Assembly (NCBI RefSeq): GCF_006007965.1
Contig: NZ_CP040748.1
Span: forward strand, 2,480,001-2,544,000
Length of the DNA: 64,000 nucleotides
From: Nocardioides jishulii
GTDB lineage: Bacteria; Actinomycetota; Actinomycetes; Propionibacteriales; Nocardioidaceae
Direction of reading: 5' to 3'
In this document: in pieces, positions 16,117-27,703 of the stretch
How the letters are laid out: every line of letters starts with the position of its first letter
Numbering within the stretch: position 1 is the first letter of the stretch
Program-made: the position numbers and the translations under genes
The notes under the pieces: generated by a model
What the model saw: the letters and a program-made list of their open reading frames with translations, nothing else
The model's database searches: none
Told to the model about the DNA's origin: nothing

Positions 16117-16563
16117 TCAGGCGCTGGTCAGCCGGGTGACCATCAGGTAGTCCTTGCGCGGCCCGCTGACCCGCCAGGTCACCTGCCAACGACGGCCCGC
16201 TCCCCCGGCGGGCTCGCCGAGTCCGGTGGCCTCGACCAGGCCGGCGTACGTGTCCTCACCGCACAGGTGCACGACCTCGGCACCCGGCGACCAGGGGTGG
16301 AAGTCGCGCCCGTCGTCGAACGTGACCAGCCACCCGTCCTCGCGCTCGACGACGAAGAGCGTCCGGAAGACCTCCAGCTGCGCGCTGCCGCGTCGCATGA
16401 CACCGGCCTCGGCCCATCGGACCCGGCCGCCCTGTTCCTCGCTGAGCGTCAGCGTGCCGCTCACCTCGATGACCTCGTCGGCCAGCCGGTCGGTGATGAC
16501 GCGTTCGAACACCCAGGGGCCCAGCAGCGTACGCGGGTCGCGGAGGGCGTCCACGAGGGTCAT
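16117..16563 (-). CDS. DUF6314 family protein
   Basis: This 148-aa single-domain protein has an alternating strand pattern (GPWVFERVITDRLADEVIEVSGTLTL..., LFVVEREDGWLVTFDDGRDFHPW, VVHLCGEDTYAG, WRVSGPRKDYLMVTRL). It suggests a lipocalin/YgiW-like beta-barrel of unknown function. Its ATG overlaps the stop of the LysR gene (ATGA), so both are co-translated. There is no signal peptide. The role is unknown; co-occurrence with LysR suggests it belongs to that regulator's circuit. Confidence 0.75.
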   Translation of the reverse strand: MTLVDALRDPRTLLGPWVFERVITDRLADEVIEVSGTLTLSEEQGGRVRWAEAGVMRRGSAQLEVFRTLFVVEREDGWLVTFDDGRDFHPWSPGAEVVHLCGEDTYAGLVEATGLGEPAGGAGRRWQVTWRVSGPRKDYLMVTRLTSA

Positions 16564-17483
16564 CGCGCGCTCCGGGCCGCCAACGCCACGAGGTCGCGCG
16601 CCGGACCCTCCGGTGGCTGCGGGCCCCCGAGCCACACGGCGTGCAGCACCCTGGTCAGGTCGAGCCCGGAGACCTTGACGGCGACGAGACGCCGGCTGGC
16701 GAGGTCGTCGCGGACCGCGTGACGCCCCAGGGCGGCCGGTCCGGCGCCGGCGGCGACCGCAGAGCGTACGGCTGTGGTGCTGGAGAGCTCGAGGGCCGGC
16801 GGCACCATCCGGTGGCGGGCCAGGGCGCGCTCCAGGACCGTGCGGGTGCCCGAGCCCTGCTCGCGCACCACGAGCGGGGTGGCGGCCAGCTGCTCGGCAC
16901 TCACGGACCGGCGCCCGAGCTTGGCCCACGGGTGGCCGGGTCCGACCACGACCACCAGCTCGTCGACCCCCACCTTGCGGTGGTGCAACCCCTTGGGGGC
17001 TTCAGGCCCCTCGACGAAGCCGAGGTCGACGGTTCCGGACTGCACCAGCTTGACGACGTTGGCGGAGTTGGTCGCCGTCATGGTGATCTCGGACGCCTCG
17101 CGTCCACCGCGCACCTGCTCGGCGCGCAGCGCCACCATCCACCCCGGCAGCAGGTGCTCGGCGATGGTCAGGCTGGCCGCCACCGCCAGGTGACCGCGCC
17201 GGTCCACCTTGAGGGAGGCGATGCCGGTGTCGAGCTCCTCAGCAGCCTCGACCACGCGCGCGGCCCACTGCGAGACCAGCTCGCCGATCTGCGTCAGCTC
17301 CGAGCCCCGCTTGCTGCGGACCAGCAGCGGCTCGCCGACGAGGCTCTCCATCGTCTGGATCCGCGAGCTCGCCGCCTGCTGGCTGATGCCCAGCTGGATG
17401 GCCGCCGCTCCCAGGCTCCTCGTCCGTCCGACGACCAGCAGGAGCTCGAGCGCACGCAGGTCGGGAACGTGGGGTGACAGCAC
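16560..17483 (-). CDS. LysR-family transcriptional regulator
   Basis: The 307-aa product has an N-terminal winged HTH (ALELLLVVGRTRSLGAAAIQLGISQQAASSRIQTME) and a substrate-binding domain typical of LysR. The region resembles CysL/CbbR-like members (TIAEHLLPGWMVAL, VDLGFVEGPEAPKGL). GTG 17483 is chosen because the domain starts at once. GATAAT lies upstream at 17493-17498. It is divergent from the ferredoxin-NADP reductase gene (76 bp apart), the usual layout for a regulator and its target, but the ligand is unknown. Confidence 0.85.
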   Translation of the reverse strand: MLSPHVPDLRALELLLVVGRTRSLGAAAIQLGISQQAASSRIQTMESLVGEPLLVRSKRGSELTQIGELVSQWAARVVEAAEELDTGIASLKVDRRGHLAVAASLTIAEHLLPGWMVALRAEQVRGGREASEITMTATNSANVVKLVQSGTVDLGFVEGPEAPKGLHHRKVGVDELVVVVGPGHPWAKLGRRSVSAEQLAATPLVVREQGSGTRTVLERALARHRMVPPALELSSTTAVRSAVAAGAGPAALGRHAVRDDLASRRLVAVKVSGLDLTRVLHAVWLGGPQPPEGPARDLVALAARSAR

Positions 17484-17559
17484 TCTCACAACATTATCTT
17501 GTGAGGACCCAAGCGAACCCTCGTTGCGACAGGTTGGACCGATCACGCACGCTTGTCCC

Positions 17560-18897
17560 ATGACTCTTCGTGTTGCCGTCGTGGGCGCTGGCCCCGCCGG
17601 GATCTATGCCGCCGACATCCTCACCAAGTCCGAGGTCGACGTCTCCGTCGACCTCTTCGAGCGCCTGCCGGCGCCGTTCGGCCTGGTGCGCTACGGCGTC
17701 GCCCCCGACCACCCCCGCATCAAGGAGATCATCAAGGCTCTCCAGCGCGTCCTCGCCAAGCCCGAGGTCCGCTTCATCGGCAACGTCGACTACGGCACCG
17801 ACATCAAGCTCGAGGAGCTCCGCGAGTTCTACGACGCCGTCATCTTCTCGACCGGCGCCATGGCCGACCGCGACCTCCGCATCCCGGGCGAGGACCTGAA
17901 GCGCTCCTACGGTGCGGCCGACTTCGTCTCCTGGTACGACTCGCACCCCGACGTCCCCCAGACCTGGGACTTCGGCAACGGCACCCACGCCGCCGTGATC
18001 GGCGTCGGCAACGTCGCCCTCGACGTGGCCCGCGTGCTCGCCAAGACCGCCGACGAGATGCTGGTCACCGACATCCCCGAGCAGGTGTACGCCGGGTTGA
18101 AGTCGAAGAAGATCACCGACGTCCACGTCTTCGCCCGCCGCGGTCCGGCGTACGCGAAGTTCTCGCCGATGGAGCTGCGCGAGCTCAACCACTCCCCCAA
18201 CGTCGAGGTCATCGTCCACCCCGAGGGCTTCGAGGTCGACGACCACTCGATGGAGCACATCGCCAAGCACAAGACCCACAAGCTCGTGCTCGACATCCTG
18301 GCCAACTGGGTCGGCCGCGACATCGAGGGCAAGCCGCACCGCATCCACCTCCACTTCATGGAGGCGCCCACCGAGATCCTCGGTGAGGACGGCGAGGTCG
18401 TCGGCCTGCGCACCGAGCGCACCGAGCTCGTCGGCGACGGCTCCGTACGGGGCACCGGCGAGTTCACCGACTGGCCCGTCCAGTCGGTCTACCGCGCCGT
18501 CGGCTACGCCTCCTCCCCGCTGCTGGGCCTGCCCTTCGACGAGCGCGACCTCGTCATCCCCAACGAGGGCGGCCGCGTGCTCGGCCTCGACGGCGACCAC
18601 GTGCCGAACACGTTCGTCACCGGATGGGTGAAGCGTGGACCGGTCGGCCTCATCGGCCACACCAAGTCCGACGCCGCCGAGACCGTGGGCCACGTCCTCG
18701 AGACCACCTCGGAGACCGCCCCGTCGCGCGAGGCCGCTGACGTCGACGCCTTCCTGCGTGACCGCGGGATCGACTTCGTCACCATCGAGCACTGGGAGCA
18801 GATCGACGCGACCGAGATCGCCCTGGGTGAGGCCCAGGACCGCCTGCGGGTCAAGCTGCCGACCCGTGAGGACATGCTCGGCGCCCGCGAGTCCTGA
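17560..18897 (+). CDS. fprA: Ferredoxin-NADP+ reductase, adrenodoxin-reductase type (FprA)
   Basis: The 445-aa flavoprotein has FAD-binding VVGAGPAGIYAAD at the N-terminus and a second dinucleotide motif VIGVGNVALDVARVL for NADP. It also has the RYGVAPDHPRIKEI and GWVKRGPVGLIGHTK segments characteristic of FprA/adrenodoxin reductase. It moves electrons between NADPH and ferredoxin for P450s or Fe-S systems. It is divergent from a LysR regulator. A strong terminator follows at 18935-18966. Confidence 0.93.
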   Translation: MTLRVAVVGAGPAGIYAADILTKSEVDVSVDLFERLPAPFGLVRYGVAPDHPRIKEIIKALQRVLAKPEVRFIGNVDYGTDIKLEELREFYDAVIFSTGAMADRDLRIPGEDLKRSYGAADFVSWYDSHPDVPQTWDFGNGTHAAVIGVGNVALDVARVLAKTADEMLVTDIPEQVYAGLKSKKITDVHVFARRGPAYAKFSPMELRELNHSPNVEVIVHPEGFEVDDHSMEHIAKHKTHKLVLDILANWVGRDIEGKPHRIHLHFMEAPTEILGEDGEVVGLRTERTELVGDGSVRGTGEFTDWPVQSVYRAVGYASSPLLGLPFDERDLVIPNEGGRVLGLDGDHVPNTFVTGWVKRGPVGLIGHTKSDAAETVGHVLETTSETAPSREAADVDAFLRDRGIDFVTIEHWEQIDATEIALGEAQDRLRVKLPTREDMLGARES

Positions 18898-18934
18898 CCG
18901 CTCCCCCCAGCACCTCACGCAGCACCGAACGCAG

Positions 18935-18966
18935 CACAGGGCCCCGTCCACGGACGGGGCCCTGTG
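18935..18966 (+). terminator. Terminator after fprA
   Basis: A 15-bp GC-rich inverted repeat (18935-18949 with 18952-18966) with a very short loop lies 38 bp after the stop codon and is followed by TCGTTCC. Confidence 0.75.
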
Positions 18967-19108
18967 TCGTTCCCTGACCCTGTGCCGCCACCGGCGGGGC
19001 GTTCCTCCCAGGACGGGGTGACCTTCGACCCTGACGAAGCGACCTGAGGTCATGGAGGCTGGAGGTTCGACGGCCCGAAAGCGCGGGCCATGGAGGAAGG
19101 TGAAGGAC

Positions 19109-19534
19109 ATGACCCCTGTGGTGAGGCGACGGACAAGCCCTCTGGCTGACCTGAGGTCGTGGTTGGAGTCCGACTTCAGCGCTGGCTTCCCCGGGCCCGT
19201 GAACCTGCCCCTCGTACGGATCGAGGACTTCGTCGACGAGGGCACCTACGTGCTGCGTGCCGAGCTGCCGGGCATCGATCCCGACAAGGACGTCGAGATC
19301 ACCGTCGACGACGGCGTCCTCACGATCCAGGGCGAACGCAGCGAGGAGAGCAAGGACCGCGACCACAGTGAGTTCCGCTACGGCTCCTTCTCCCGCAGCG
19401 TGACGCTGCCCAAGGACAGCAGGGTCGACGAGATCACGGCCGAGTACCGAGGGGGCGTGCTCGAGCTCCGCGTCCCGATGGACCAGACGACCTCGGAACC
19501 GAAGAAGATCCAGGTCACGCGTCCCGAGGGCTGA
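19109..19534 (+). CDS. Hsp20 / alpha-crystallin family small heat shock protein
   Basis: The 141-aa product has the alpha-crystallin domain: VRIEDFVDEGTYVLRAELPGIDPDKDVEITVDDGVLTIQGER, then FSRSVTLPKDSRVDEITAEY and GVLELRVP. It is an ATP-independent holdase that binds unfolding proteins. ATG 19109 is favoured because GAAGG lies just upstream and the N-terminal arm then has the usual length. An upstream ATG at 19052 would add a basic extension. No HAIR or CIRCE element was seen. Confidence 0.9.
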   Translation: MTPVVRRRTSPLADLRSWLESDFSAGFPGPVNLPLVRIEDFVDEGTYVLRAELPGIDPDKDVEITVDDGVLTIQGERSEESKDRDHSEFRYGSFSRSVTLPKDSRVDEITAEYRGGVLELRVPMDQTTSEPKKIQVTRPEG

Positions 19535-19562
19535 CCAGCACCCGGTGGAGCCGGGCACGCGC

Positions 19563-19599
19563 CGAGGCGGCCGTCGGCTGGATGCCGACGGCCGCCTCG
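19563..19599. terminator. Bidirectional terminator between Hsp20 and fasciclin genes
   Basis: A perfect 16-bp stem (19563-19578 with 19584-19599) with loop TGGAT sits between two convergent genes, 28 bp after one stop and 19 bp after the other. Confidence 0.85.
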
Positions 19600-19618
19600 A
19601 ACGACGTGGCTGATTGCG

Positions 19619-20260
19619 TCAGATGTCGAGCGGGCGCAGCACCAGGAAGATGCCGTGCGCGATCTGCTTGTTGCCCTTGTTGATGTCGAGCTTGCCGGGC
19701 ACCAGCAGCGGGTCGAAGTCGTTGCGGTCCTGGTCGCGCAGCTGCACGATGCCGAACCGCTTGGAGATGACGTCGACGGTGAACTTTCCGCCCTGCGCGG
19801 TGGTGAGGGCGGCGTTGTCGGACCTCAGCGCGGTGGCGGAGTCAATGGTTGCGCCGGGCACCACGTGGTAGAGGAGGACCTGCTCGATGGTGTCGACACC
19901 GACGGCGTCGACCAGCGACTGGAAGGTCGCCTTCTCGGACCACCGGTACTTGCCCGTGAGGTCCTTGGCCAGCAGCTTGAAGGAGAAGTCGTTGGGTAGG
20001 AAGGCCGTCAGCGCGACGTTGCCGTCGGTGAGCACGGAGACCGCACTGTCGGGCTTGGCCTTGAGGACTGCCAGAACGGCCTCGGTGAGGATGTCGTAGT
20101 CCGAGGAGTTGCGGTCGAACTGGTTGCCGTCGGCCGTCAGCACGGCCGCGAGGCTCTTGGTGCCGGTCGGCTCGGCAGCCGTCGCCGAGCTCGGAGCGAG
20201 CACGCCGGCGCTGAGCAGGGCCGTGCTGGCCAGGGTGGCTGCGATGGTGCGGATCTTCAT
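19619..20260 (-). CDS. Secreted fasciclin (FAS1) domain protein
   Basis: The 213-aa product has a Sec signal peptide ending near SSATAA, so it is exported. The FAS1 fold is visible: TEAVLAVLKAKPDSAVSVLTDGNVALTAFLPND (motif H1-like), LYHVVPGATID (YH motif) and a C-terminal NKQIAHGIFLVLRPLD. Such proteins mediate adhesion or matrix interactions; MPT70-like members are mycobacterial examples. SD GGGAGGAA precedes the ATG. Confidence 0.88.
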   Translation of the reverse strand: MKIRTIAATLASTALLSAGVLAPSSATAAEPTGTKSLAAVLTADGNQFDRNSSDYDILTEAVLAVLKAKPDSAVSVLTDGNVALTAFLPNDFSFKLLAKDLTGKYRWSEKATFQSLVDAVGVDTIEQVLLYHVVPGATIDSATALRSDNAALTTAQGGKFTVDVISKRFGIVQLRDQDRNDFDPLLVPGKLDINKGNKQIAHGIFLVLRPLDI

Positions 20261-20434
20261 TGTTCCTCCCGAAAGGGACAGGGGCGCGGGGTGCGGCCCT
20301 CGAAGGTGGTTCGCCGCTGGCTCCGTCCCCGGATTGGTCCCAGCCCTCAGATCCCCAACCAGGGGTACGGCCCCTCGCTGGACCCCACTCTCTGGGCACC
20401 CACCCATTTCGGGTGCCTGACTACTCTCAAACGG

Positions 20435-21049
20435 ATGCAGACGTTCCTTCCGTACGCCGACTTCGAGGCCTCGGCTCGCGCCCTGGATCCCAAGCGGCTG
20501 GGCAAGCAACGGGTCGAGACGATCCAGATCGTCCGCGCGCTCACCCGCCCGGGCTACGGCTGGGCCCACCACCCGGCGGTGCTGATGTGGACGGGCTTCG
20601 AGGAGGCGCTGGGGCGTTACGGGTTCGTCTGCTGCGACGTGTGGACCGAGCAGGGCTTCGGCGACACCTGCGCCGCCACCCTCGCTGGCGACCTCGCGGC
20701 GGCCGGGGTCGACCGCGTACGCACCCAGAGCGAGCTGGCCAGCGCCGGGGCGCTGCCGCCGTGGCTGGGCGACGAGGAGGTCCACCGCAGCCACCGTTCC
20801 TCGCTGCTGCGCAAGGATCCCGACCACTACGGCGAGCACTTCACCGACGTGCCCGACGACCTGCCGTACGTGTGGCCCGTGCGCTCCGAGAAGGCGCTGG
20901 AGGCCGAACGCCGCCGCGCGGAGAACGCGGTACGCCGTGCCGAGCGCGCCGCCGAGCGCCAGGTGCTCGACGCCGAGCGGGAGCACCGGCGACGCAGCCG
21001 TGCCGCCCGGCGCGCGTGGGAGACGCGGCGACGCAACACCCAGGGCTGA
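20435..21049 (+). CDS. MSMEG_6728-family protein, related to pyrimidine-dimer DNA glycosylases
   Basis: The 204-aa product starts MQTFLPYADFEASARALD-KRLGKQRVE and continues GYGWAHHPAVLMWTGFEEAL. This is the pattern of an actinobacterial family related to the T4 endonuclease V (Pyr_excise) fold. The C-terminal 50 residues are a highly charged Arg/Glu/Ala helix, possibly a coiled coil. TACTCT lies 7 nt before the ATG, suggesting a leaderless mRNA. Glycosylase activity is not shown for this family, so treat it as inference. Confidence 0.65.
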   Translation: MQTFLPYADFEASARALDPKRLGKQRVETIQIVRALTRPGYGWAHHPAVLMWTGFEEALGRYGFVCCDVWTEQGFGDTCAATLAGDLAAAGVDRVRTQSELASAGALPPWLGDEEVHRSHRSSLLRKDPDHYGEHFTDVPDDLPYVWPVRSEKALEAERRRAENAVRRAERAAERQVLDAEREHRRRSRAARRAWETRRRNTQG

Positions 21050-21068
21050 TCCGCTCCACCGCCGTACG

Positions 21069-21111
21069 CCGGAGCCCCGGCCGCCGCGGGTGGCGGCGAC
21101 CGGGGCTCCGG
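21069..21111. terminator. Terminator hairpin between Pyr_excise-like gene and katG
   Basis: A 12-bp outer stem (21069-21080 with 21100-21111), with an inner GCCGCC/GGCGGC extension, lies between two convergent genes. Confidence 0.75.
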
Positions 21112-21153
21112 ATCAGCGTCAGAGTCAAGCAGTCTGCGTCCTCGCAGTCACGC

Positions 21154-23962
<2,809 letters not shown>

Positions 23963-23982
23963 GTCTCCAACCTCTCGCCTTT

Positions 23983-23999
23983 CCTTGAACGAGTCAAGG
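23983..23999 (-). promoter_or_regulatory. FurA operator candidate, with TTGACT -35
   Basis: CCTTGA-ACGAG-TCAAGG is a perfect 6-5-6 dyad just upstream of furA. On the minus strand it contains TTGACT, a good -35. This position suits autoregulation of furA-katG. Protein assignment is inferred from position. Confidence 0.6.
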
Positions 24000-24175
24000 C
24001 TTGGTGCTGACGGCCGTCGAGCGCCGTCCCCCATTCGGGGGATCTCGGGGTTCGGAGCGCCGGTTCACCCAATCGCGAGCGCGCCGATCCGTTGACCCAG
24101 GCGTCCGGTTCCCTACGGTCGGGACCGGCACCGGCTGTCCGGTCGGTCCCTACCCATCTCGGAAGGCAAGAACGC

Positions 24176-24535
24176 ATGCACATGCTCAAGAAGGCTGCCC
24201 TCGGCGCCAGCGCGACCCTCATGACCGTCGGCGGCTCGCTCATTGCGCTGCCCACGGCTCACGCCGCTGTCGCCCCGGTGAACTCGATCACCGCCACCCG
24301 CACCGCGGCCGGCACCTGCACGGTCAAGTGGACCGACGGCCGCACCAACGTCTTCTTCGTGATCAAGGAGACCGACCTCGCCACCGGAGCGGTGCGCGAC
24401 GCGGTGTACGACGGCAGCGTCCGCAAGACCTCGTTCACGTTCCGCAACGGCACCCACCGCTTCCGCTACGCGATCCGTGTGAGCCAGGGTGGCGTGGAGA
24501 GCGCCGCGAAGAGCGACATCTGCGAGAAGGCCTGA
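24176..24535 (+). CDS. Small secreted protein of unknown function
   Basis: The 119-aa product has a Sec signal peptide (basic LKK, hydrophobic core, cleavage near AHAA). The mature part is about 85 residues of beta-rich sequence with a Trp (CTVKWTDGRTNVFFVIKET) and two Cys (one early, one at the end), which may form a disulfide. It resembles a single fibronectin-III-like domain but is too short to assign. SD GGAAGG lies before the ATG. A terminator follows at 24548-24583. Confidence 0.75.
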   Translation: MHMLKKAALGASATLMTVGGSLIALPTAHAAVAPVNSITATRTAAGTCTVKWTDGRTNVFFVIKETDLATGAVRDAVYDGSVRKTSFTFRNGTHRFRYAIRVSQGGVESAAKSDICEKA

Positions 24536-24547
24536 CCCAGGCAGACG

Positions 24548-24583
24548 CGTACGCCCGGCCGGAGTCTCCCGGCCGGGCGTACG
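24548..24583 (+). terminator. Terminator after small secreted protein
   Basis: A perfect 15-bp stem (24548-24562 with 24569-24583) and 6-nt loop begin 13 bp after the stop. Confidence 0.85.
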
Positions 24584-24611
24584 TGCGTCCGGGCCACAGA
24601 GCCGGAAATGC

Positions 24612-24645
24612 GAAGAATCCGAACCCCGAAGGGTTCGGATTCTTC
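24612..24645 (-). terminator. Terminator of second initiator tRNA
   Basis: A perfect 15-bp stem (24612-24626 with 24631-24645) with loop CGAA directly follows the tRNA on the minus strand, then GCATTTCC. Confidence 0.85.
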
Positions 24646-24648
24646 ATG

Positions 24649-24725
24649 TGGTAGCGGGGACAGGATTTGAACCTGCGACCTCTGGGTTATGAGCCCAGCG
24701 AGCTACCGAACTGCTCCACCCCGCG
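24649..24725 (-). tRNA. tRNA-fMet (CAT), copy 2
   Basis: A 77-nt initiator tRNA with encoded CCA. It has the same C1:T72 mismatch and GGG/CCC anticodon stem as the copy at 15592-15668 and is identical to it. Flanks diverge within a few bases. Each copy has its own terminator, with unrelated sequence. Confidence 0.95.
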
Positions 24726-24778
24726 TCGATGAACCACACGTTACCGGACGGGGCCAAGCAGTACCTAATCGGGCTGGA

Positions 24779-27703
24779 TCACTTGTCCTCGGAGAGCTCG
24801 ACGGCCTCGTTGATCAGTTCCTTGGCCTTCTCGATGGCCTCGGCCCACGCGACGGTGTCACCCGCGCGCTGGGCCTTGTCGGCCGCCGCGAACTGCTCCT
24901 CGGCGTCCGCCAGCAACGCCTTGATGCGCTGGTTGACGGTGCCCGTGGTGGGCGACTGCTCGCCCTTGCCGCCGCCGGAACCCTTGCCGCCGGACCCACC
25001 CGTGCTGGGTGCGGAGTCGTCGACCCCGAGCACGTCCGCGATCGCACCGCGCAACGTCGGGGCCACGCCCACGTTGCCGCCGTACGAGACCAGGACGAAG
25101 CTCAGGATCGGATAGCTCGACTCCGAGGCGTCACGTGCGGCGTAGAGGGGCTGCACGTACATCAACCCGTCGCCCACCGGGAGCGTCAGCAGGTTGCCGT
25201 AACGGGGGTTGATGCCACCTTGGTCGAACGAGAACAGCTCGTCGCGGACGTCCTCGTCGGAGGCGATCTCGTTGGCCACCTGGACCGGACCGTTGGTCCG
25301 TTCGTCGGAGAGCTCCAGGACCTTGATCTTGCCGTAGTCGGGACTCGTCGCATCCGAGTTCACCGAGACGAAGGCGGCGAGGTTGTTCTTCTCGCGCGGC
25401 ACGTAGACCGACGTCAGGGACCAGATCTGCTCCGCGTTGGGGTCCTCGTCACCCTGGGGGTTGGCGAAGAGCCGGTAAGGCGGCTGCTGGCTGTTCTTGA
25501 CGTTCGGGTCGTTCGGGACCTCCCAGCGGTCGTTGCCGGCGTACCAGTCCTTGGGGTCGGTGACGTGGTAGCGGGCGAACTGGTAGCGCTGGGCCTTGAA
25601 CATGTCCTCGGGGTAGCGCAGGTGGGAGACCAGCGCCTCGGGGATCTCGTCCTTGTCGAGCACGGTGTCGGGGAAGACGTTGCGCCAGACCTTGAGGATC
25701 GGGTCGGCCTCGTCCCAGGCGTACAGCTTGACCGTGCCGTCGTAGGCGTCGACCGTGGCCTTGACCGCGTTGCGGACGTAGTTGATCTCGTCCGTGGGCA
25801 GCGTCTGGAAGCCGAGGTCGTCCTGGAGGGAGTCGTCGATCATGTCCTCGAACGACTCCTTCTGCGACAACGGGTACTTGTCGGTGACCGTGTAGCCGTC
25901 GAGCACCCACTGGATGCGTCCGTCGACGACGACCGGGTAGGGGTCGGAGTCGACCGTCAGCCACGGCGCCACCTTCTCGACCATCCGGCGCGGGTTGCGC
26001 TCGTAGAGGATCTTGGAGTCCTCGTGGATGCGGCCCGAGAGCAGGAAGTTCGGCTCGCCGTACTTCACCGCGTACAGGAGTCGGTTGAAGGGGCTGCCGA
26101 CCGGCACGCCGCCCTTGCCGTCGTAGGTGGAGGTCGGGCTGGACCCCTCCTCGCCGCGCGGCAGGTCGAGCTCGACGTCCTTGCCGTCCTCCTTGGCCTT
26201 GCCGACCACGGAGTAGACGGGGCTGGTCTCGCCGAAGTAGACCCGCTGCTCGAACGGCTCGTCGGACAGGGAGCTGAGCGCCTTCTGCGTCTCCTCCTGG
26301 CCCTCGGCCCACTGGATGGCGTCGGCCTGGCTCCCGTTGTCCCCGGGTCGCTGGTTGGCGTAGGCCGCGATCATGCCGGAGCCGTGGGTGTAGACGGTGT
26401 GCAGGTTGGCCCAGTTGCGGTCGGACTCGGCGAGGCCCGCCTGGTCGAGCTCACGCACACCCAGGACGAGGGCACGCTCCTCGCCGTCGAGGGTGTAGCG
26501 GTCGACGTCCAGCACGTCGGCGACGGTGTAGTAGGCACGCACCTGCTGCTGCTGCTCGAAGGTGGGGCTGACCAGCTTGGGGTCGACCAGCGGCACCGAC
26601 GAGGTGCCGGTCTCGAGCTGCGTCAGCGCCGAGCCGAGGTCGGGGGCGCTGTTGTAGCGGGTGACCTCGACGTCGTCGAGGTTGTACGCCGCTCGCGTCG
26701 CCTCGATGTTCTTCTCGATGTAGGCCGACTCCTTGTCGGGCTGGTTGGGCGCGACCTGGAAGCGCTGCACGATGCCCGGCCAGAGCATGCCGAGCAGGAT
26801 CGCGGAGAGCGCCAGGAGGGCGATGCCCACCGACGGCAGCATCCACGTACGACGCCACACGTTGAGGAAGAAGAGGACGGCACAGATGATGGCGATGCCG
26901 ACGAGGATGTTCTTCGCCGGAAGGACGGCGTTGTCGTCGGTGAAGTTCATGCCGGTGATCAACGACCCGGAGGTGTTGAGCAGGTCGTAGCGGTCGAGCC
27001 AGTAGTCGGCGGCCTTCGCGAGCACCGCGAGCCCGAGCAGCACCGAGACCTGGATCTGCGCGGCGGGGCTGAACTTGTCACGCGGGGCCTGCAGCCGGAT
27101 CCCGCCGTAGAGGTAGTGCACGAGCACGGAGGCGAGCAGTCCCACGATGGCTGCGGCGAGCAGGAAGTCGACGACGTAGTGCAGCCAGCCCAGCTCGAAG
27201 ACGTAGAAGCTGACGTCCCGATCGAAGTAGGGGTCCGCGGTGCCGAACGTCTCGCTGTGACGCCACGTCGTGAACTCGCGCCACTTGCCCGAGGCCGAGG
27301 CTCCGGCGAAGAGGCCGATGAGCACGGCGGCGCCCGCCAGCACCCATCCCTTGACCGGGTTGATCGCCTCGCGGTAGCGCTCGAGGTTCTCCTGCTCCAG
27401 CGAGCTCGGCCGGAAGAACGGCCGGAACCGGTAGGCGAGGTGCATGTTGAGCGCCACGGTGAGGGCCATCAGCAGTCCGAAGACCGTGAAGAGGCCGACC
27501 CGGGTCAGCACCAGGGTCGTGAAGACGCCCGAGAAGTCGACGGACCTGAACCACAGGCGCTCGGTCCAGAAGGCCGAGAAGGCGGTCAGGAGCAGGAAGC
27601 CGACCAGCAGCACCACAGCCGTGATGACCAGCGCACGGGAACGCCGCTGCGGCGGACCGGGCGTCGGAGCCGGAGCTGCCGCGGGGGGACCGAAGAGACT
27701 CAT
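24779..27703 (-). CDS. UPF0182 family large membrane protein
   Basis: The 974-aa product has about seven N-terminal membrane segments (residues 30-330), a large extracytoplasmic region and a C-terminal Gly/Lys-rich linker plus acidic helix. The pattern (FWTERLWFRSVDFSGVF, LHYVVDFLLAAAIVG, YGKIKVLELSDERTNGPVQVANEIASD) is that of UPF0182, widespread in actinobacteria and present as Rv3193c in M. tuberculosis. Function is unknown. Its ATG overlaps the stop of the PPA1309-like gene (ATGA), indicating an operon. Confidence 0.93.
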   Translation of the reverse strand: MSLFGPPAAAPAPTPGPPQRRSRALVITAVVLLVGFLLLTAFSAFWTERLWFRSVDFSGVFTTLVLTRVGLFTVFGLLMALTVALNMHLAYRFRPFFRPSSLEQENLERYREAINPVKGWVLAGAAVLIGLFAGASASGKWREFTTWRHSETFGTADPYFDRDVSFYVFELGWLHYVVDFLLAAAIVGLLASVLVHYLYGGIRLQAPRDKFSPAAQIQVSVLLGLAVLAKAADYWLDRYDLLNTSGSLITGMNFTDDNAVLPAKNILVGIAIICAVLFFLNVWRRTWMLPSVGIALLALSAILLGMLWPGIVQRFQVAPNQPDKESAYIEKNIEATRAAYNLDDVEVTRYNSAPDLGSALTQLETGTSSVPLVDPKLVSPTFEQQQQVRAYYTVADVLDVDRYTLDGEERALVLGVRELDQAGLAESDRNWANLHTVYTHGSGMIAAYANQRPGDNGSQADAIQWAEGQEETQKALSSLSDEPFEQRVYFGETSPVYSVVGKAKEDGKDVELDLPRGEEGSSPTSTYDGKGGVPVGSPFNRLLYAVKYGEPNFLLSGRIHEDSKILYERNPRRMVEKVAPWLTVDSDPYPVVVDGRIQWVLDGYTVTDKYPLSQKESFEDMIDDSLQDDLGFQTLPTDEINYVRNAVKATVDAYDGTVKLYAWDEADPILKVWRNVFPDTVLDKDEIPEALVSHLRYPEDMFKAQRYQFARYHVTDPKDWYAGNDRWEVPNDPNVKNSQQPPYRLFANPQGDEDPNAEQIWSLTSVYVPREKNNLAAFVSVNSDATSPDYGKIKVLELSDERTNGPVQVANEIASDEDVRDELFSFDQGGINPRYGNLLTLPVGDGLMYVQPLYAARDASESSYPILSFVLVSYGGNVGVAPTLRGAIADVLGVDDSAPSTGGSGGKGSGGGKGEQSPTTGTVNQRIKALLADAEEQFAAADKAQRAGDTVAWAEAIEKAKELINEAVELSEDK

